DNA of 64,000 nucleotides from Panulirus ornatus (GCF_036320965.1 NC_092271.1:1469411-1533410); one strand, 5' to 3'; shown: positions 41,027-56,440, counted from the first letter of the stretch. Numbers and translations: made by a program. The notes: generated from the letters alone by a model not told the origin.

Positions 41027-41320
41027 ATGCACTTTGGAGACAAGAATATATGTTACGACTACAAATTATCTGGAAACTCTCTAACTAAAGTTAACGAAGA
41101 AAAGGACCTTGGAGTTCTCATTAGCAACAGTATGAGATACACTAAACAGTGTCAAGTAGCAAGTAAAAAAGGCAATCATATGCTAGAATTCATAGCCAAG
41201 AACACAGATTGCGTGACACCAGAAACAATTCTGACACTTTATAATTATCTAGCAAGACTACACCTTGAATATGCAGTCCCGATTTGGTCCCCAAACTATG
41301 AAAAAGACGAGGAGAATTAG
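41027..41320 (+). pseudogene. CR1-like RT C-terminal fragment
   Basis: A 97-codon frame (MHFGDKNICYDYKLSGN, EEKDLGVLISNSM, LARLHLEYAVPIWSPN) matching the thumb-side region of CR1-type RTs. It is interrupted by TAG near 41320. Confidence 0.8.
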
Positions 41321-41690
41321 GGCAAGTACAAAGACGCGCGACCAAATTGATCCCATCCCTTAGAAATCTGGCATACGAAGAGAGGCTAAAACGATTGGAT
41401 CTCTTCTCCCTTAAGAAACGTAGACTTCGCGGCAACTTAATCTGTGTTCAAAATTCTGAACAAATCCGATAAAGTAAACCACGAACATCTTTCCCAAATA
41501 CAAGAAAATACGGATACCAGGACAAATGGAATATGATTCAAAGCTAAAAGATGTAGTATGAACGTACGAAAAAGCTTCGTTTCCTAGAGGTGTATTGAGC
41601 ACAGGAATAGGTTACCGTCAGACGTAGTGAATGCTAAAACTATAAATACCTTCAAAAGTCGTTTAGACAAATAATTCATAAATTCAGTAA

Positions 41691-41904
41691 TATTCTGAGA
41701 AAAACTCCAGAAATAAATGTATAAACGACAGCGACAACTGGGACACTAGAAGGCTAATGTGCAGCAGCAGAGAGTCGGTGATAACTTAATAAACTGCTGA
41801 TCGGAATTACATTTTCTTGTCACATTTTTTTTTTCCTTTACCAGACAACCCAGTTGTGGGCCAGTCAGGCTTGATGTTCTCTGTCTTCCTCGTGTAAACT
41901 CCTG
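41691..41904. other. unassigned DNA
   Basis: Possibly the CR1 3' end plus flank; no terminal repeat could be defined. Confidence 0.3.
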
Positions 41905-42044
41905 ATACCCTGCTGGGGTGAAGAGCTTCAAGGATACCCTGCTGGGGTGAAGAGCTTCAAGGATACCCTGCTAGGGTGAAGAGCTTCAAGGATACCCTGC
42001 TGGGGTGAAGAGCTTCAAGGATACCCTGCTGGGGTGAAGAGGTA
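41905..42044 (+). repeat. 29-bp tandem array, five copies
   Basis: Starts at 41905, 41934, 41963, 41992 and 42021. The unit contains ATACCCTGCTGGGGTGAAGA. A single copy of the same core occurs at 29720-29740 at the beginning of the CR1 ORF1 fragment. The last unit ends in GAAGAGGTAAGC, which resembles a splice donor. Confidence 0.93.
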
Positions 42045-42076
42045 AGCCTCATGAAGTGTATGCTGTGTCCTGCAAC

Positions 42077-42240
42077 ACCAGATGTTCTCTGCTTGCTCCT
42101 CTATTACCGTCTGGACCTGACAACCTTTAAAGCAATGCTTGCAAAAGACAATACAGCCAAGATTTGTTATAGAAATGCTCGCGTTCTCCTGAATGAAAGA
42201 ATGAGGGATAAGTCTGGCGGCGGGAGATCCGAAATGGCAA
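42077..42240 (+). CDS. candidate internal exon, unrecognised product
   Basis: A frame of about 54 codons reads LDLTTFKAMLAKDN, then TAKICYRNARVLLNERMRDK and SGGGRSEMA, ending at GGCAAGTGAGTG, a strong splice-donor match. CACCAG near 42080 could be an acceptor. Codon usage is coding-like. I do not recognise the protein; a chance frame cannot be excluded. Confidence 0.25.
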
Positions 42241-42992
42241 GTGAGTGATTACTTGTATCTTTTGTTTCTGTGTTGTGACAATGATGTTGTTGTGGTTTGT
42301 GCTGCAGCGGTGGGGGTTGTCTCCACCAACTGTGTAGGATCATCTACAATGTGTTTCCTGCATCATTCTTGGACATCACTTGTAGGGCGTGTGGCTCGAG
42401 TTGTCTCTCTTGGCCGGTGTTGTGGTTTCTGATTTTTTATTGTTGTTCCTTGATGATTGGTTCCTCTGTGATGTGTGGACGTCTTGTTTCATTTTTACGG
42501 CATAGTACACTTGTAGACTTAACAATCGTGTCTCGTGTGAGGGCAGCGTTGCGCGTCTTGGTAACATGTAGTTTGATGAAGCCTTCATGTAGGTGTAGGT
42601 AGGGTCAGTCTTCTGGATAGTGTACTACAGGTTGTGCTTCCCACGTACGTAGGTCATGGTGGTAAGCAGCTCACAGTCTCCTCGTTGACATATGTAAACT
42701 ACGTTGGATTCTTGCAATGTATCTTGTTCTTTGTACACCTGTTTGCTCATGATGAAATGGCTTTTTCGTTTTGTTTTTGCCTCTGTTGTAGATGACTAGC
42801 TTGACTGTCATCTTGCGTTGTATGATTAATGTTTCTGGAGACGATGTTCATCTACAACCAGACGTCTACAGTAAACATGACAGATGAACTTATAACTCCT
42901 GATGTGGGAGGATTGTATACACGTATCTTCATTATCCCTTACAGCAGGTGACACAGATGAATCAGTGTTGATGCTCTACCGCAGCATGACTA

Positions 42993-42993
<1 letters not shown>
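42241..42993. other. unassigned DNA, T/G-rich
   Basis: T/G-rich on the plus strand up to 42600. Frames at 42297-42602 lack domain features. Nothing recognised. Confidence 0.35.

Positions 42994-43065
<72 letters not shown>
42994..43065. repeat. (GA)n microsatellite
   Basis: About 70 bp of uninterrupted (GA)n. Confidence 0.97.
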
Positions 43066-43067
<2 letters not shown>

Positions 43068-43235
43068 GAATTGAAATGACCGGATGGAAAGGGTGAAGGA
43101 AACTAACCCGAAGAAAAATGTCTTGAACGAAACAGAATATGAAGACAACGAGAGAGATCAAAGAGGTTCATTCGCTTACGTCCAAATATTGAACTTGCCT
43201 GTTGTCTAGAATTCAGTCATCGAGAAACCTGTTCA

Positions 43236-43345
<110 letters not shown>

Positions 43346-43514
43346 TTCTTGACTTGAAATACAGTTACATCTATTCCTTTTTACTCATTGTTATCTCATT
43401 TGCTCAGTAAGTTATCGCATATGTGTTGCTTAGAAAAAAGTTTGAACTTACAACCTGATATATAAGTGAGTCTCAAGACGATTGTGAACATTTCTACTGT
43501 GTCTTGACCTCAAG

Positions 43515-43832
43515 CCAACAGTGTGGTGTCCAGACGGGCTTTGATCGTCAGTCTTGTGTCCTGGACCATATTCACCATAACTGTGGTGTCTAGACTGGAT
43601 GTGACCATATGTGTGGTGTCCCAGATGGTTTTGACCATTCTTGTGGTGTCCCAGCTGGTTCTGACCATTCTTGTGGTGTCCCAGCTGGTTCTGACCATTC
43701 TTGTGGTGTCCCAGCTGGTTCTGACCATTCTAGTGGTGTCCCAGCTGGTTTTGACCATTCTTGTGGTGTCCCAGCTGGTTTTGACCCTTCTTGTGGTGTC
43801 CCATATGGTTTTGACCATTCGTGTTGTCCAGA
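43515..43832. repeat. 30-bp minisatellite
   Basis: About ten units of 30 bp, diverged at the left and nearly identical from 43610 to 43800. The core is GTGGTGTCCCAGCTGGTT. The 30-bp period keeps several frames open on both strands with 10-residue repeat peptides; since the translations differ in character between frames and none has a supported start, I do not call a gene. Confidence 0.93.
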
Positions 43833-43991
43833 ATTGCTTTAACAGCTGTTGGAAGTTCCAGTTCTGCTTGTGTGTATCATGTCTTCCATAGGAATAGGAA
43901 ATTCTTGAGGAACAAGACGTCAGCTGCTGCTGTTGTGATCAACTAAGACGTTAGATGTGATGCACAGAGACAAGGCGTCATCAGGGCCACC
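43833..43991. other. unassigned DNA
   Basis: Nothing recognised. Confidence 0.3.
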
Positions 43992-44108
43992 ATGTCTCGT
44001 GCTAAGTGCCTGGTGGTGAAGGATATTGAGTTCATTTTTCAGTCGGAGCCTCAGGAGATTTACGTGGTCAAGGAGACTGCATACGGAGAATGCTCAAGGA
44101 CCTTTTGA
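43992..44108 (+). CDS. small ORF with optimal start context (38 codons)
   Basis: The ATG is preceded by GGCCACC, an ideal eukaryotic start context. The frame reads MSRAKCLVVKDIEFIF and SEPQEIYVVKETAYGE, with coding-like codon choice, and ends at TGA. The EP..IYVVK string is reminiscent of the start of an Ig-like domain, but this is too short to assign. It might be a first exon, a pseudoexon or chance. Confidence 0.2.
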   Translation: MSRAKCLVVKDIEFIFQSEPQEIYVVKETAYGECSRTF

Positions 44109-45999
44109 TACATAAGGTTAGACGTGGATTCATATTCCTGTAGTACGCTACAGCTCCTTCTGTCTCGTCTTCTCATGTCATGTTCCTTCAGCGCAAAGTA
44201 TCTAGAAAAGAATATATACATATATACATGTATCAGTCCAGTATTGTGAGAAAGATTACGTAGTAAACAATTAGTTTGATCCCATACGATAAAAAAGTGG
44301 CAAAACTATTTTATGTTACAAAGCACATGACTTACATCGATCGCTTTGTTATTGTTTATCATTAGTGGTTTAAGAAGCGTTCACATAACTTGTGTGTGAA
44401 CATCATCGATGGCTTCAACACCAGATAACACTCTCTTGTTCTCCTCCTGTGTAGACTGAATGTTTCTCCTCGAAAAACTGGATCAATCGTTAAGACGAAC
44501 GCGTTAAAAAAGATCCAGGTTCCTTGTTCCTGTAGCTATTCCTCTCATTTAGGAAGAAAAACAGGCTTGCAAACTCCCATTAAGAAAAATTTGACTACGT
44601 TCTACAATTGTATTACAGAAATTTCAAACCCAACAATTAATTAATTTGATTTTGTATTCAAGAAAGTCTATATATATGAAAGGAGAAAGTTGATGGAAAA
44701 GAACAGCTTATCATCCACTGACATCGCTTGGTAAGCTAGTTATTCTCACAATCATACGTTTTACTGTTAATCTGTTAGTTTAGTCACCCCTAAGATCATA
44801 GCCGTGTTTTCTCTCATTGATCTATCTTGATTGCTTGGTAAATACCACCATTACCCATAAGACAATAGTATAAATACTAGGTCAGTTTTCCCCCCAGTTC
44901 TAGCACTGTATGGTCCTAATCCTTCTTCATTGTTGTGTCACATAACGACATAGTACACTGATTCGTTCATTTGTTAGGGTTAATGGACCTGCAACCCTGT
45001 TTGATTTTTGACTTTTAAGTCCCTGCATAATGATTCTCTATGTACTATCTAAACCTATAGGGGGGAAAGTAATAAGTGAATATAAATGGCAATAGAATAT
45101 ACAAAATATAGATAATGGAATATAAGTAGGTAAGTGGGTATTGTGTCAACATGGCATCCAACACCACCCACTAGGCACAATATCCACTGGAGCAGCTGCC
45201 AGAGGGACTGCTATAAGATATATCAGATTAGAGTTAAGCCTTCATCTTGGCATGTAACACATAAGTTACAAAATATCAACAACGGCAAATCGTCAGCTCG
45301 ACGCCAGAACGGACCCAGCTGAGCCACCCATGCTCCGGGCAACCAGCAGCAGCTTCGCCCACCACACAATCAACCCAGAGCAGAAGCAGCCAAACCTCCA
45401 GTACAGTAGACACAACGGATCACATTATACCATCTTGATTACTTCCGTTTCCTTGAGAAAATAATCCATTTGTTGATTACATTCAGATGATCACCAGGGA
45501 AATTGCATATGGTGAAGTTTATTTTCTTTTTCTTGAAATAATTCACCAAACGTTTCCACTATACGTTATAATCATTACACTGGATGACATGGCGTCTGTA
45601 CACAGATGGTCAGACTCTGGTATTCATATCACTCTCGTCCACAAGCTGGAAGGATATTCCCTTCAAATATATATAGTTGACTAAGTGTTTACCTTCTTGT
45701 TTTAGCTGTTAAAGTGCCATATACTTTTAAAATTCTCCAAAATTGTCCAAAAACGTATAACTAGGTTACTAATGAGTATTCTGCAACAATTGTAGGTAAT
45801 CGATAATGAATCAAGAAAAATCTGAAACGTCTTATATACAGCTCTAGTTCAAATCAATACCAGATTTTTTTTGTCAAAGGCTCCAGTTACGGACAAAAGT
45901 CCACCAACGCCAGACCTTAATTGAAATATAGAAAGAATTATGAAATGGAAAAAGAAGACAATAGAAGGTATTATACGAATTTTTGAAGAAGTGAAAGAC
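44109..45999. other. unassigned AT-rich DNA
   Basis: No gene or element recognised. Frames of about 62-65 codons at 45134 and 45487 have no domain signature. Confidence 0.4.
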
Positions 46000-46401
46000 C
46001 TATCTTTTGAAATGTGTCAGGTTATGATTATTTGGAAAGACATGAGAAGGTGGAGAGTTCCGAAGCTTCGACGTGTAGGGAAAGAAGCCCACCTGTGAGT
46101 TGCCGATGGCCACGCAATAATCATGTGACACAGCAGCTTGCTGAGCACTGCGTGGTCTAGCTAGTGGTGGGGGCACACAAGCAGCCAGCTCTCGAGAGCA
46201 ATAAACAAAGTAATATCTGTAGAACAGGGAAAGTGAACCAATATTACGGCGAAGGGCAACGGAGTCAAGTTTGGAAGTAGGCTTGGGACACTTAATAAGT
46301 CGGAGCGCTTTCGACTCAACTCTGTCAAGTAAGGATGCAGAGTTAGAACCATCCCAGATGTGAGAGCGGTACTCCATACAAGGACGGATCAATCCTTGCA
46401 T
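46000..46401 (-). pseudogene. Jockey-like LINE C-terminal fragment
   Basis: A 133-codon frame continuing from the RT fragment after a frameshift: GLIRPCMEYRSHIWDGSN, LLDRVESKALRLIKCPK, SLSLFYRYYFVYCSRELAA and LARPRSAQQA. It ends at its normal-looking terminus after NNHNLTHFKR. Confidence 0.75.
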
Positions 46402-46901
46402 AAACGGAGCAACTGTTCAGAAGAGAAGAAATTTCGACATCTAAACAGGACACCCAGTCTCTTAGAGGCAGGCTTAGCTATTCCCGTGATGTGAGGTTTC
46501 CAAGAAAGAGTGAATGTTACAGTAATACCAAGTATGTTCACTGAGTGTAGTGGTGGAATCACAGAACCATCAAAGGAGAGACGAGAGGTGTGAGGAGTTT
46601 TCGCTAGAGAGATTGGTAAAAACTGGGTTTTGCGGGCATTAAACTGAGATAGCCTGTCTAAGTCTGAGATTGTTGAGGAAGCTGCGTCAAAACGAACTGC
46701 AGATCGAGTGAGAGAAGAAAGAGCAGACCTGAATGATGTGGATGAATGCAGTGTTAAGTTGTCAGCGTATGAGTGCATTAGATTATTTGTGGAGAAGTCG
46801 TTGAAAAAAAATAGGAAAAAGAGAGCACGGAACGGGACAGAACCTTGTGAGACACCACTGTAGACGGTGAAAAGGTGGGAGACTGATCCATCAACAACCA
46901 T
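46389..46901 (-). pseudogene. Jockey-like RT fragment (motifs B and C)
   Basis: A 170-codon frame with SGVSQGSVPFRALFFLFF, MHSYADNLTLHSS, FNARKTQFLPISLAKTPHTS and VNILGITVTFTLSWKPHI. The catalytic YADD has Asn for the second Asp, so polymerase activity would be lost. Confidence 0.75.
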
Positions 46902-47496
46902 AGAGATAGATCAGCTAGACAGGAAGCTAGATATCAAGGAGCAAAGTGAGGGAGGGAAGCCGAAAGAGGGGAGCTTAGAGATGAGAACCCGGTGCCACAC
47001 TGTCAGAACCCCTAAATATGTCAAGGGTAACTATATATGACCACCAAATCTTCCAGGGATGATGAACAAACATCAACAAGACAGGAAAAAATATCTCCAG
47101 TGGATCTCGCCTTACGGAAACCATACTGGTGATCGGAGAGAAGATTGATTTTCGAGGTGTTTAAGGATATTTGAGTTGAGGAGGGATTCAAAGGCTTTGG
47201 AAATGGAATATTACGATAGTTAGAGGGATCAGAATGGTTACCCTTCGTACAGTTACAGGGTATATAACAAGAGGGGATTGGATTAGTAAGAGGAGCATCA
47301 GAGGGTGAAGGAATGCAAGAGTCATCCATATTGGAGTTAGAGAAGAAGCAGAAACCAAGAAGAGTTGTTTTACCTACGGGAGAGACAGCTATAGTACCGA
47401 CAAAATGAAAAAGTGAAGTCAGCAGAAGAAAAGAAAAGTCAGCAAAAAAATTACGTAAGTTATTCCAGTCAAGTTTGTCGAGGTGCCAATATTTAC

Positions 47497-48640
<1,144 letters not shown>

Positions 48641-48901
48641 GAGTCACGCGGGGAGTGCTCATCCTCCTCGAAGGCTCAGATTAGGGTGTCTAAATGTGTG
48701 TGGATGTAACCAAGATGAGAAAAAAGGAGAGATAGGTAGTATATTTGAGGAAAGGAACCTGGATGTTTTGGTGAAACGAAGCTCAAGGGTAAAGGGGAAG
48801 AGTGGTTTGGGAATGTCTTGGGAGTAAAGTCAGGGGTTAGTGAGAGAACAGGAGCAATGGAAGGAGTAGCACTACTCCTGAAATAGGAGTGGTCGGAATA
48901 T

Positions 48902-49573
48902 GTGATAGAGTGTAAGAAAGTAAATTCTACATTGATGTGGGTAAAACTGAAAGTTGATGGAGAGAGATGGGTGATTATTGGTGTATATGCACCTGGGCAT
49001 GAGAAGAAAGATCATGAGAGGCAAGTGTTTTGGGAGCAGCTGAATGAGTGTGTTAGTGGTTTTGATGCACAAGACCGGGTTATAGTGATGGGTGATTTGA
49101 ATGCAAAGGTGAGTAATGTGGCAGTTGAGGGAATAATTGGTATACATGGAGTGTTCAGTGTTGTAAATGGAAATGGTGAAGAGCTTGTAGATTTATGTGC
49201 TGAAAAAGGACTGGTGATTGGGAATACCTGGTTTAGAAAGAGAGATATACATAAGTATACGTATGTAAGTAGGAGAGATGGCCAGAGAGCGTTATTGGAC
49301 TACGTGTTAATTGATAGGCACGCGAAAGAGAAACTTTTGGATGCTAATGTGCTGAGAGATGAAACTGGAGGGATGTCTGATCATTATCTTGTGGAGGCGA
49401 AAGTGAAGATTTGTAGGGGTTTTCAGAAAAGAAGAGAGAATGTTGGGGTCAAAAGAGTTGTGAGAGTAAGTGAGCTTGGGAAGGAGACTTGTGTGAGGAA
49501 GTACCAGGAGAGATTGAGTACAAAATGGAAAAAGGTAAGAACAAAGGAGATAAGGAGAGTGGGGGAGGAATAG
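48902..49573 (+). CDS. LINE endonuclease domain ORF, 223 codons
   Basis: This frame covers most of the apurinic-type endonuclease: [32 protein letters not shown] (catalytic Asp and Asn), GNTWFRKRDIHKYTYVS, RRDGQRALLDYVLI and the terminal GGMSDHYLVEAK (catalytic Asp-His). The N-terminal SETKLKG motif lies upstream beyond stops near 48770-48890. The domain nicks target DNA to prime reverse transcription. The frame is closed by TAG at about 49571. Confidence 0.8.
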   Translation: MIECKKVNSTLMWVKLKVDGERWVIIGVYAPGHEKKDHERQVFWEQLNECVSGFDAQDRVIVMGDLNAKVSNVAVEGIIGIHGVFSVVNGNGEELVDLCAEKGLVIGNTWFRKRDIHKYTYVSRRDGQRALLDYVLIDRHAKEKLLDANVLRDETGGMSDHYLVEAKVKICRGFQKRRENVGVKRVVRVSELGKETCVRKYQERLSTKWKKVRTKEIRRVGEE

Positions 49574-49773
49574 GATGAGTTTAGGGAAGCAGTGATGGCT
49601 TGCGCAAAAGATGCTTGTGACAGGAGAAGCGTGGGAGGTGGGTTGATTAAAAAGGGTAGTGAGTGGTGGGATGAAGAAGTAAGATTATTAGTGAAAGAGA
49701 AGAGAGAGGCATTTGGACGATTTTTGCAGGGAAAAGAATGTGTTTGATGATAGAGTGGCAGATATAGGGTGTT

Positions 49774-50238
49774 TTGGTCGAAAGTGAAAGGGTTAGGGAA
49801 AATGATTTGGTAAACAGAGAAGAGGTAGTAAAAGCTTTACAGCAAATGAAAGCCGGCAAGGCAGCGGGTTTGGATGGTATTGCAGTGGAATTTGATAAAA
49901 AAGGGGGTGACTGTATTGTTGACTGGTTGGTAAGTTTATTTAATGTATGTATTATTCATGGTGAGGTGCGTAAGGATTGGCGGAATGCTTGCATAGTGCC
50001 ATTGTACAAAGGCAAAGGGAATAAGAGAAAGTGCTCAAATTACATAGGTATAAGTTTGTTAAGTATTCCTGGGAAATTATATCGGAAGGTATTGATTGAG
50101 AGGGTGAAGGCAAGTACAGAGCATCAGATTGGGGAAGAGCAGTGTGGTTTCAGAAGTGGTAGAGGATGTATGGATAAGGTGTTTGCTTTGAAGAATGTAT
50201 GTGAGAAATACTCAGAAAAGCAATGGATTTGTATGTAG
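49774..50238 (+). pseudogene. LINE RT N-terminal fragment of copy 13
   Basis: A 154-codon frame with [37 protein letters not shown] and [12 protein letters not shown] one-base deletion near 50221 (AAGCAATGG where other copies have AAGCAAATGG) shifts the frame before motif A, which continues at 50223-50549. Confidence 0.75.
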
Positions 50239-51342
50239 CATTTATGGATCTGAAGAAGGCGTATGATAGAGTTGATAGAGATGCTCTGTGGAAGGTATTA
50301 AGAATATATGGTGTGAGAGGCAAGTTGTTAGAAGCAGTGAAAAGTTTTTATCGAGGATGTAAGGTATGTGTACGTGTAGGAAGAGAGGAAAATGATTGGT
50401 TCTCAGTGAATGTAGGTTTGCGGCAGGGGCGTGTGATGTCTCCATGGTTTTTTAATTTGTTTATGGATGGGATTTTTAGGGTGGTGAATGCAAGAGTTTT
50501 GGAAAGAGGGGGAAGTATGCAATCTGTTGTGGATGAGAGGGCTTGGTAAGTGAGTCAGTTGGTGTTCGCTGATGATACAGAGCTGGTGGCTGATTCATGT
50601 GAGAAACTGCAGAAGCTGGTGACTGAGTTTGGTAAAGCGTGTGAAAGAAGAAAGTTAAGATTAATGTGAATAAGAGCAAGGTTATTAAACACAGTAGGGT
50701 TGAGGGTCAAGTCAATTGGGAGGTAAGTTTGAATGGAGAAATACTGGAGGAAGTAAAGTGTTTTAGATATCTGGGAGTGGATCTGGCAGCGGATGGAACC
50801 ATGGAAGCGGAAGTGAATCATAGGGGGGGGCAGGGGGCAAAAATTCATCCATCCTCCTGCGCACAACTCTATCCATAACCCACGCCTCGCAACCATATAA
50901 CATTGTTGGAACCACTATTCCTTCTAACATATCCATTTTGCTTTCCGAGATAATGCTTTCAACTTCCACACATTTTTCAACGCTCACAGAATTTTCGCCC
51001 CCTCCCCACCCTATGATTCACTTCCGCTTCCATGGTACGATCTGCTGCCAAATCCACTCTCAGATATCTAAAACACTTCACTTCCTCCAGTTTTTCTCCA
51101 TTCAAACTTACCTCCCAATTGACTTCTCCTTCAACCCTACTCTACCTAATAACCTTGCTCTTATTCACATTTACTCTTTCTTCTTTTGCACATATTACCA
51201 AACTCAGTCACCAGCTTCTGCAGTTTCTCACACGAATCAGCCACCAGCGCAGTATCATCAGCGAACAACAACTGACCCACTTCCCAAGTTCTCTCATCCA
51301 CAACAGGCTCCACACTTGCCCCTCTTTCCAAAACTCTTGAAT

Positions 51343-51879
51343 TCACCTCCCTAACAACCCCATCCATGAAAAATTAAACAACCATGGAAACATCACACAC
51401 CCCTGCCGCAAACCTATATTCACTGAGAACCAATCAATTTTCTCTCTCCCTACACGTACACATGCCTTACATCCTCGATAAATACTTTTCACTGCTTCTA
51501 ACAACTTGTCTCCCACACCATATATTCTTAATACCTTCCACAGAGCATCTCTATCAACTCTATCATATGCCTTCTCCAGATCCATGAATGCTACATACAA
51601 ACTCATTTGCTTTTCTAAGTATTTCTCACATACATTATTCAAAGCAAACACCTGATCCACATATCCTCTACCACTTTTGAAACCACATTGCTCTTCCCCA
51701 ATCTGATGCTCTGTACATGCCTTCACTCTCTCAATCAATACCCTCCCATATATTTTCCCAAGAATACTCAACAAACTTATACCACTGCAATTTGAGCACT
51801 CACCTTTGTCCCCTTTGCCTTTGTACAATGGCACGCTGCAAGCATTCCGCCAATCCTCAGGCACCTCACCTTGAATCAT
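51343..51879 (-). pseudogene. LINE RT fragment of copy 14 (motifs A and B)
   Basis: A 178-codon frame with [34 protein letters not shown] and [17 protein letters not shown] frameshift in motif B (near 51370) separates it from the FADD segment read in another frame at 51161-51367. Confidence 0.75.
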
Positions 51880-52118
51880 ACATAATTAAATAACCATACC
51901 AACCAGTCACCCCCTTGTTTAATAAATTCCTCTGCAATACCATCCAAACCCTCTGCCTTGCCGGCTTTCATCATCCGCAAAGCTTTTACTACCTCTTCTC
52001 TGTTTACCCAATCATTTTCCCTAACCCTCTCACTTTGCACACCATCACGACCAAAACACCCTAGATCTGCCATTCTATCATCAAACACATTCAACAAACC
52101 CTCAAAATACTTACTCCA

Positions 52119-53066
52119 TCACCTTCTCACATCGCCACTACTTGTTATTACCTCCCCATTAGCCCCCTTTACTGATGTTCCCATTTGTTCCCTTGTCTTG
52201 CGCACTTTATTTACCTCCTTCCAGAACATCTTTTTATTCTCCCTAAAATCTAATGATACTCTGACCCCCCAACTCTCATTTGCCCTCTTTTTCACCTCTT
52301 GCACCTTTATCTTGACCTCCTGCTTCTTTCTTTTATACATCTCCCGGTCATTTGCATTATTTCTCTGCAATCGTCCAAATGCCTCTCTCTTTTCTTTCAC
52401 TAATAATCTTACTTCTTCATCCCACCGCTCACTAACCATTCTAATCTGCCCACCTGCCACGCTTTTCATGCCACAAGCATCTTTTGCGCAAGCCATCACT
52501 GATTCCCTAAATACATCCCATTCCTCCCCCACTACCCTTACCTTCTTTGTTCTCACTTTTTTCCATTCTGTACTCAGTCTCTCCTGGTACTTCCTCACAC
52601 AAGTCTCCATCCCGAGCTCACTTACTCTCACCACTCTCTTCACCCCAACATTCTCTCTTCTTTTCTGAAAACCTCTACAAATCTTCAAGTTCGCCTCCGC
52701 AAGATAATGATCAGACATCCCTACAGTTGCACCTCTCAGAACATTAACATCCAAAAGTCTCTCTTTCGCGCGCCTAATAAGTAACACATAATCCAATAAC
52801 GATCTCTCGCCATCTCTCTTACTTTCATACATATATCTATGTATATCTCTCTTTTTAAACCAGGTATTCCCAATCACCAGTCCTTTTTCAGCACTTAAAT
52901 CTACAAGCTCTTCACCATTTCCATTTACAACACTGAATACTCCATGTATAACGATCATTTCCTCAACTGCCACATTACTCACCTTTGCATTCAAATCACC
53001 CATCACTATAACCCGGTGTCGTGCATCAAAACTACTGACACACTCATTCAGCTGCTCCCAAAACAC
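52119..53066 (-). CDS. LINE endonuclease plus linker ORF of copy 14, 315 codons
   Basis: It reads [16 protein letters not shown] (about residue 18), [33 protein letters not shown] and [14 protein letters not shown] (about 123), covering the second half of the endonuclease with both C-terminal catalytic motifs. The basic, helix-rich linker follows ([32 protein letters not shown]) up to SGDVRR. It ends at a TGA just before the RT starts. Confidence 0.78.
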   Translation of the reverse strand: MFWEQLNECVSSFDARHRVIVMGDLNAKVSNVAVEEMIVIHGVFSVVNGNGEELVDLSAEKGLVIGNTWFKKRDIHRYMYESKRDGERSLLDYVLLIRRAKERLLDVNVLRGATVGMSDHYLAEANLKICRGFQKRRENVGVKRVVRVSELGMETCVRKYQERLSTEWKKVRTKKVRVVGEEWDVFRESVMACAKDACGMKSVAGGQIRMVSERWDEEVRLLVKEKREAFGRLQRNNANDREMYKRKKQEVKIKVQEVKKRANESWGVRVSLDFRENKKMFWKEVNKVRKTREQMGTSVKGANGEVITSSGDVRR

Positions 53067-53135
53067 TTGCCTCTCATGATCTTTCTTCTCATGTCCAGGT
53101 CATATGCACCAATAATCACCGATCTTTCTCCATCC

Positions 53136-56201
<3,066 letters not shown>

Positions 56202-56440
56202 TTGAGAGAGCAGAAGAGGGTGTTTTGAAATGGTTTGAGCACATGGAGAGAATGAGTGAGGAAAGATTGACGAAGAGAATATATGTGTCGGAGGTAGAGG
56301 GAACGAGGAGAAGTGGGAGACCAAATTGGAGGTGGAAAGATGGAGTGAAAGATGGAGTGAAAGATGTAGTGAAAGATGGAGTGAAAGATGGAGTGAAAAA
56401 GAGTTTGAGTGATCGGGACCTGAACATGCAGGAGGGTGAA
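56202..56440 (+). mobile_element. RTE-like LINE, copy 17 (short fragment, arm of a hairpin)
   Basis: On the plus strand it encodes [20 protein letters not shown] to RDLNMQEGE, the same segment that copy 16 encodes on the minus strand. It contains five 12-bp units of GATGGAGTGAAA (56338-56397) where other copies have one, expanding DGVK in frame. It ends without stop or 3' UTR in a short TA run at 56441. Confidence 0.92.
56338..56397 (+). repeat. 12-bp in-frame tandem expansion in LINE copy 17
   Basis: Five units of GATGGAGTGAAA, one with a T substitution, encoding DGVK repeats. All other copies have a single unit, so this is a private expansion. Confidence 0.92.

Larger units (their letters stand above)
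40413..41690 (+). mobile_element. CR1-like LINE, 3' part (RT continuation)
   Basis: The reading resumes almost exactly where it was cut at 36251: NYHPISLTSVLGKTMEKI (about 40428-40482), a frame-broken stretch, then an open frame at 40666-41022 with LTGRKQRVVLNSEASDWLDV and VTSGVPQGSVLGPILFIIYI (motif B). The catalytic region reads FGDDTK rather than FADDTK. 41027-41320 continues with KDLGVLISNSM and HLEYAVPIWSP. Fragments of the C-terminus follow to about 41670. Confidence 0.85.
46000..47470 (-). mobile_element. Jockey-like non-LTR retrotransposon remnant
   Basis: On the minus strand, from 47470 down, come [23 protein letters not shown], then after an internal deletion [16 protein letters not shown] and [17 protein letters not shown]. 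These are followed by SGVSQGSVPFRALFFLFF (motif B, about 46850), HSYADNLTLHSST (motif C, YADN instead of YADD), SVNILGITVTFTLSWKPHI and RPCMEYRSHIWDGS. This order matches a LINE type common in arthropods and related to Jockey. The RT is inactivated by the YADD-to-YADN change, a stop-broken motif A region and deletions. Its 5' side meets (TA)n at 47502. Confidence 0.75.
48641..50846 (+). mobile_element. RTE-like LINE, copy 13 (5' UTR to RT, internally deleted)
   Basis: It starts in the 5' UTR just upstream of the ORF start, carries an endonuclease with GDLNAKVS and SDHYLVEAK intact, then a deletion of about 450-500 bp near 49735 joins the linker to NVFDDRV; a smaller deletion lies near 49780. 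RT motif A reads MDLKKAYDRVD, motif B LRQGRVMSPWFFN, and motif C FADDTELVADS. It ends without a tail at 50846, where minus-strand copy 14 begins. Confidence 0.92.
50847..53135 (-). mobile_element. RTE-like LINE, copy 14 (endonuclease to RT, no 3' end)
   Basis: On the minus strand it runs from the endonuclease ([10 protein letters not shown] near 53090, already frame-damaged) through linker, RT ([11 protein letters not shown] near 51265) and part of the C-terminal domain, stopping at VVRRRMD at 50847 without a 3' UTR. Both ends are therefore missing. It forms an inverted pair with copy 13. Confidence 0.92.

Noticed and set aside
43510..43891. Repeat proteins of 77-122 codons on both strands over the 30-bp array
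   Set aside because: Several frames on both strands are open at once because of the repeat; none shows codon preference or supported ends.
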